Below, one piece after another: positions 60,311 to 64,000 of a stretch of 64,000 nt of DNA. The notes under the pieces are model-generated. The model was not told the DNA's origin. It was given only the letters and a program-made list of their open reading frames with translations, and did no database searches. Origin of the DNA: VAZQ01 sp963712565 (lineage in GTDB: Bacteria; Pseudomonadota; Alphaproteobacteria; Rhizobiales; Xanthobacteraceae). Numbering within the stretch: the stretch's first letter is position 1; each line of letters opens with the position of its first letter. Made by a program: the position numbers and the translations under genes. The stretch covers positions 1 through 64,000 of the forward strand of contig CAVQIP010000009.1 in the NCBI GenBank assembly GCA_963712565.1, in the 5' to 3' direction.

Positions 60311-61185
60311 TCACTCCCGCCGAGGCGCGCTCGGGCAAGGGCCACCGGGACGAGAACTTTCCGGTGGCGTCGCGGTTGATTCAGCCGCGCCATCGCGGGC
60401 CGATCCTGGCGTTCTACGAATTCGTGCGTACCGCCGACGACATTGCCGACCATTCCACGCTCGCGCCGCCGGAAAAGCTCGCGCTCATCGATCGGCTGGA
60501 AGCGACGCTGCTCGGCAAAAGCGACGACGATCCGGTCGGTGTGGCGCTGCGCTCGCAGCTCGCGGCACGCCAGCTCTCGCCCCGCCACGCGCAGGATTTG
60601 CTCACCGCGTTCCGAATGGACGTGACCAAGCTGCGCTACCGCGATTGGAACGAGCTGATCGGCTATTGCACGTACTCGGCCATGCCGGTCGGACGTTTCG
60701 TGCTCGACGTCCACGGCGAGAGCCGCGCGACCTGGCCGGCCAACGATGCACTGTGCGCGGCGCTGCAAATCATCAATCACCTGCAGGATTGCGGACAGGA
60801 TTATCGCAATCTCGATCGTGTCTACATCCCTCTCGATGTCCTTGCCGAGACCGGCACTAGCGTGAGCGAACTGGGAGGGGACCGCGCTCCTGCCGGCTTG
60901 CGCCAATGCATCCACAAGCTGGCCCGCCGCACCGGCGATCTCCTGCGCGACAGCAAGCCGTTTTCCGCCAGCATCGACGACACGCGGCTTGCATTGGAGG
61001 TCGCGGTCATTCAGACCTTCGCGACGCGCCTGGTCGCATTGCTGAGCCGACGCGATCCGCTGAGCGAGCGGGTCCATCTCGGCAAGGCGGGGGTCGCGGG
61101 CTTCGGCTTTCTCGGCTTATTATGGGGGATGAGCCGCCGCGTCGGCCGCCTGTTCGCGGCCGGCCACAAACCGCAGGATGCGTGA
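60307..61185 (+). CDS. hpnC: squalene synthase-like HpnC
   Basis: A 292-residue trans-isoprenyl synthase fold protein. ENFPVASRLIQPRHRGPILAFYEFVRTADDIADH has the first Asp motif (DDIAD), DVTKLRYRDWNELIGYCTYSAMPVGRFVLDVHGE follows, and NHLQDCGQDYRNLDRVYIPLDVL has the second (DxxxD). HpnC converts presqualene diphosphate to hydroxysqualene in the HpnCDE squalene route. ATG 60307 overlaps the hpnB stop. Unlike its neighbours hpnB and hpnD it is intact. Confidence 0.95.
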   Translation: MITPAEARSGKGHRDENFPVASRLIQPRHRGPILAFYEFVRTADDIADHSTLAPPEKLALIDRLEATLLGKSDDDPVGVALRSQLAARQLSPRHAQDLLTAFRMDVTKLRYRDWNELIGYCTYSAMPVGRFVLDVHGESRATWPANDALCAALQIINHLQDCGQDYRNLDRVYIPLDVLAETGTSVSELGGDRAPAGLRQCIHKLARRTGDLLRDSKPFSASIDDTRLALEVAVIQTFATRLVALLSRRDPLSERVHLGKAGVAGFGFLGLLWGMSRRVGRLFAAGHKPQDA

Positions 61186-61188
61186 GCG

Positions 61189-62026
61189 TTGGCGCTGGCA
61201 GAAGCTTCAGACACGGCTGCGGCCGAGCGGGCGTCGGGCAGCTCGTTTTATACCGCGATGCGCGTGTTGCCGCGGGCGCAGCGCGAGGCGATGTTCGAAA
61301 TCTACTCCTTTTGCCGTCAGGTGGATGACATCGCGGATTCGAGCGGTCCCCGCGCCGAGCGCCGGGAGGCTCTCCAGCGCTGGCGCGCCGATATCGATGC
61401 GCTCTACGCCGGCAAGCCGGTTCCGCGCACGCTCGGCCTGCAAGCGCCGGTGCGCGATTTCGGGCTCAGGCAGCGAGGATTTCCACGCCGTCATCGACGG
61501 CATGGAGATGGACGTGGTCGATAATATCCGCGCGCCCGACGACGCAACGCTCGACACCTATTGCAATCGGGTCGCCAGCGCGGTCGGGCGCCTGTCGGTC
61601 CGCGTCTTCGGCATGGAAGAACAGGACGGCATTGCGCTGGCGCACCATTTGGGGCGCGCGTTGCAGCTCACCAACATCTTGCGCGACCTCGACGAGGACG
61701 CGGCGTTCGGGCGCCTTTATCTGCCCGCAGAGGCGTTGCGCGAGGCCGGCATCACGGCAACCGATCCGGTGACGGTGCTGGCGAGCCCATCGCTCGGAAA
61801 GGTCTGTTCGCGCGTCGCCGAACGCGCCCGCAGGCATTTTGCGCAGGCCGACGAGATCATGGCCCGCAGTCCGCGCCGCACGGTGCGTGCGCCGCGGATC
61901 ATGGGCGAGGCCTATCGTCTTATCCTCGATAGTCTCGTCGTCCGCGGCTGGTCCCACCCGCGCCGCCCGATCCACCTGCCGCGGTCGCGGTTGCTGTGGA
62001 TCATCATGCGTCACGCCTTCATCTGA
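61189..62026 (+). pseudogene. hpnD: presqualene diphosphate synthase HpnD, broken by one +1 frameshift
   Basis: The first frame (TTG 61189) gives GSSFYTAMRVLPRAQREAMFEIYSFCRQVDDIADS and PVRDFGLRQ, then goes out of frame. From about 61472 the next frame continues EDFHAVIDGMEMDVVDNIRAPD, YCNRVASAVGRLSVRVFG, LTNILRDLDEDAAFGRLYLP, and ends SRLLWIIMRHAFI. Removing one A at 61472 restores ...FGLRREDFHAV... and a normal 278-residue HpnD. HpnD joins two farnesyl diphosphates into presqualene diphosphate. The start is four bases after the hpnC stop, the end overlaps hpnE as TGATG. Error versus decay is unresolved. Confidence 0.85.
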
Positions 62027-63279
62027 TGCCGCGCACGGTCCACGTCGTCGGTGCGGGACTTGCCGGGCTCGCTGCCGCGGTGCGCCTTGCGACGCGCGGG
62101 GCGAGCGTCGTGGTCCATGAGGCCGCCGGCCAGGCTGGAGGACGTTGCCGCTCCTACCACGACCCTGTGCTCGACATGGTGATCGACAACGGCAATCACC
62201 TTCTGCTCTCGGCCAACCATGCGGCGCTGGCCTTCATCGAGACCATTGGCGCCGCTGGAAGGCTTGCCGGTCCGGCCGCGGCCGAGTTCGCGTTCATGGA
62301 TCTCGCAAGCGGCAAGCGATGGACGTTACGCATCAACGAGGGGCGCCTGCCGTGGTGGATTTTTGATCGCAGCCGGCGGGTACCCGACACCGTGGCGAGC
62401 GATTATCTTGCTTTCGCGCGATTGCTGTTCGCCTCCGAGCACAAAACCATCGGCGAGACGGTGAGATGCGCGGGTCCGCTCTACGAGCGCCTGGCACGGC
62501 CGCTCTGGCTTGCGGCGCTCAACACCGAGCCGAGAGAGGCGAGCGCGAGGCTCGCCGCGGCCGTCATCCGCGAAACGCTGGTGGCGGGGGGAAAGGCCTG
62601 CCGGCCGCTCATCGCTCGCAATGGGTTGAGCCACGTCTTCATCGACCCGGCGCTGCGCTTTCTCGCCCAGCGCAACGTGCAGGTCGCATTCGGACACCGG
62701 CTGCGGGCGCTCGATTTCGCGGCCGGCAAGGTAGCGGCCCTCGACTTCGGCGAGGACAAGCTGGCGCTCGGCGACGATGGCTTGATCCTTGCCGTACCGC
62801 CGGTGGTGGCGGCGGATCTCGTGCCCGGGCTCGCGGCGCCGTTGCAATTCCGCGCCATCGTCAACGCGCACTTCCGCCTTGCTCCTCCCGCCGGGCTCGC
62901 CCCCATTATCGGCATCGTCAACGGCACCATCGAATGGCTTTTCGCTTTTCCCGATCGCTTGTCGACCACGATCAGCGCCGCCGATCGCTTGCTTGACGTT
63001 CCACGCGAGACGCTGGCGCGAAAAATCTGGGATGACGTTGCGATGGTCGCCGGTCTTCCCAAGGCGTTGCCGCCGTGGCAGATCGTGCGCGAGCGGCGCG
63101 CGACCTTTGCCGCGACGCCCGGCGAGAATGCCAAGCGACCGGCTGCCGCCACCGCCTGGAGCAACCTGTTTCTCGCCGGTGATTGGACCCAGACCGGCTT
63201 GCCGGCGACCATCGAAGGCGCGATCCGGTCCGGCAATCGGGCGGCCGATCTCGTCGGCGGTGATGATCGGGGAAGGTGA
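62026..63279 (+). CDS. hpnE: hydroxysqualene dehydroxylase HpnE
   Basis: A 417-residue FAD-dependent amine oxidase-like protein. VHVVGAGLAGLAAAVRLATRGASVVVHEAAGQAGGRCRSY (residues ~4-43) is the FAD-binding start, VIDNGNHLLLSANHAAL the following strand, and WSNLFLAGDWTQTGLPATIEGAIRSGNRAA the C-terminal FAD motif. HpnE reduces hydroxysqualene to squalene. Its start overlaps the hpnD stop, and its stop overlaps the shc start (TGATG on both sides), so the cluster is tightly coupled. Confidence 0.95.
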   Translation: MPRTVHVVGAGLAGLAAAVRLATRGASVVVHEAAGQAGGRCRSYHDPVLDMVIDNGNHLLLSANHAALAFIETIGAAGRLAGPAAAEFAFMDLASGKRWTLRINEGRLPWWIFDRSRRVPDTVASDYLAFARLLFASEHKTIGETVRCAGPLYERLARPLWLAALNTEPREASARLAAAVIRETLVAGGKACRPLIARNGLSHVFIDPALRFLAQRNVQVAFGHRLRALDFAAGKVAALDFGEDKLALGDDGLILAVPPVVAADLVPGLAAPLQFRAIVNAHFRLAPPAGLAPIIGIVNGTIEWLFAFPDRLSTTISAADRLLDVPRETLARKIWDDVAMVAGLPKALPPWQIVRERRATFAATPGENAKRPAAATAWSNLFLAGDWTQTGLPATIEGAIRSGNRAADLVGGDDRGR

Positions 63280-64000
63280 TGAACCGCGTGTCCGTCGAGC
63301 CGAAACCGTCCCCGCCGGCATCCGCCGTTGACCGCGGCATCGAGGCGGCCAGCCGCGCACTGCTCGCCTGGCAGCAGGCCGACGGGCATTGGGTGTTCGA
63401 GCTTGAGGCCGACGCAACCATCCCGGCGGAATACGTGCTGCTGCGCCACTATCTGGCCGAGCCGGTCGATGCCGCGCTCGAAGCCAAGATCGCGGCCTAC
63501 CTGCGGCGCATCCAGGGCGAGCATGGCGGTTGGCCGCTGTTTCGCGACGGCGCCTTCGACACCAGCGCCAGCGTCAAAGCCTATTTCGCGCTCAAGATGA
63601 TCGGTGACCCTATCGATGCGCCGCACATGGTGCGCGCCCGCGAGGCCATCCGCGCGCGCGGCGGGGCGTCGCGATCGAACGTGTTCACGCGGCTGATGCT
63701 GGCGCTTTACGGATTCATCCCCTGGCGCGCCGTGCCGGTGATGCCGGTCGAGATCGTGCTGCTCCCGAAGTGGTTTCCCTTCCATCTCGACAAGATTTCG
63801 TATTGGAGTCGCACCGTCATCGTGCCGCTGTTGGTGCTGCAGGCGCTCAAGCCGAAAGCGCGCAACCCCAAGCGGGTCACCATCGCGGAGCTTTTTCTCG
63901 AACCTGCGCACACGATCGGTCCCCCTTCGAAGGCGCCGCAACAGAAGGCGTCGTGGTTCTGGTTCTTCCGCGCCGTTGATGCGGTGTTGCGCGCCATCGA
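63279..64000 (+). CDS. shc: squalene-hopene cyclase Shc, N-terminal part
   Basis: The first 240 codons of a cyclase cut by the right window edge; no stop occurs. ALLAWQQADGHWVFELEADATIPAEYVLLRHYL, GEHGGWPLFRDGAFDTSASVKAYFALKMIGD and PVEIVLLPKWFPFHLDKISYWSRTVIVPL are family-typical, the second including a QW-type repeat and the third a membrane-facing segment. Shc cyclises squalene to hopene and diplopterol. The catalytic DXDD motif lies beyond the window. It completes hpnBCDE-shc. Confidence 0.95.
   Translation, partial: MNRVSVEPKPSPPASAVDRGIEAASRALLAWQQADGHWVFELEADATIPAEYVLLRHYLAEPVDAALEAKIAAYLRRIQGEHGGWPLFRDGAFDTSASVKAYFALKMIGDPIDAPHMVRAREAIRARGGASRSNVFTRLMLALYGFIPWRAVPVMPVEIVLLPKWFPFHLDKISYWSRTVIVPLLVLQALKPKARNPKRVTIAELFLEPAHTIGPPSKAPQQKASWFWFFRAVDAVLRAI

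Noticed and set aside
59163..62026. Programmed frameshifting as an explanation for hpnB and hpnD
   Set aside because: No slippery heptamer, shift-prone codon pair or downstream pseudoknot was seen at the junctions, and three separate sites would be needed. Error or decay is simpler.
1..64000. CRISPR array, prophage, insertion sequence, integrase or defence island
   Set aside because: No regularly spaced repeats, transposase, integrase, restriction or Cas-like motifs were found; the genes are metabolic, transport and housekeeping in nature.

Overview
This GC-rich window looks like chromosome of a soil- or plant-associated alphaproteobacterium of the order Hyphomicrobiales (Rhizobiales), near the Bradyrhizobium / Xanthobacteraceae lineages. 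The evidence is the conserved order hisD - UPF0262 - LMW phosphatase - infA - maf - yacG behind murA and DUF2948, a tRNA-His with the alphaproteobacterial G1:U72/A73 acceptor end, phasins, an Irr-type iron box, several Bug-family tripartite tricarboxylate receptors, and a hopanoid cluster. No phage, insertion sequence, CRISPR array or conjugative gene was seen.

Layout. 1-7.5 kb: partial tRNA, murA, hisD and the infA/maf/yacG housekeeping block, then a broken di-haem cytochrome c gene and tRNA-Phe. 7.5-13.2 kb: a leftward operon of two membrane proteins, an exported carboxypeptidase-regulatory-like protein and a DUF1194 von Willebrand A protein, divergent from a hybrid sensor kinase; then a ribbon-helix-helix protein. 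13.4-31 kb: uptake and catabolism, with three orphan Bug receptors, one complete TctCBA system, a cyclase-family hydrolase, a ThDP enzyme, an APC permease, folE, a Rieske-FAD oxidoreductase and an NHL-repeat protein. 31-38 kb: an exported DsrE-like protein, a DctPQM TRAP transporter, a class III CoA transferase, malonyl-CoA decarboxylase and an SDR. 38-44.6 kb: glpD, glpK and a PotABC-like ABC transporter without its binding protein. 44.6-56.4 kb: AsmA, a two-subunit 3-oxoacid CoA-transferase, an FbpAB iron transporter behind the putative Irr box, a second DUF1194 protein, a large PAS histidine kinase gene cut by an in-frame TGA, and a D-tartrate-dehydratase-like enolase. 56.5-64 kb: two phasins with a terminator, tRNA-His, a polyprenyl diphosphate synthase and, divergently, hpnB-hpnC-hpnD-hpnE-shc, cut by the window edge.

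How it works together. The polyprenyl synthase can supply farnesyl diphosphate to HpnD/HpnC/HpnE, which make squalene for the cyclase Shc. The TRAP transporter, CoA transferase and malonyl-CoA decarboxylase could form a dicarboxylate (possibly malonate) route to acetyl-CoA; this is inference.

The most notable anomaly is that four genes are disrupted by single-base events: the cytochrome c gene (two -1 shifts), the PAS kinase (TGA where relatives are recalled to have Trp), hpnB (two +1 shifts) and hpnD (one +1 shift). They may be true decay or uncorrected sequencing errors; the reads would decide. I did not find a convincing new defence or mobile system. The least explained unit is the four-gene envelope operon at 7.9-10.1 kb.
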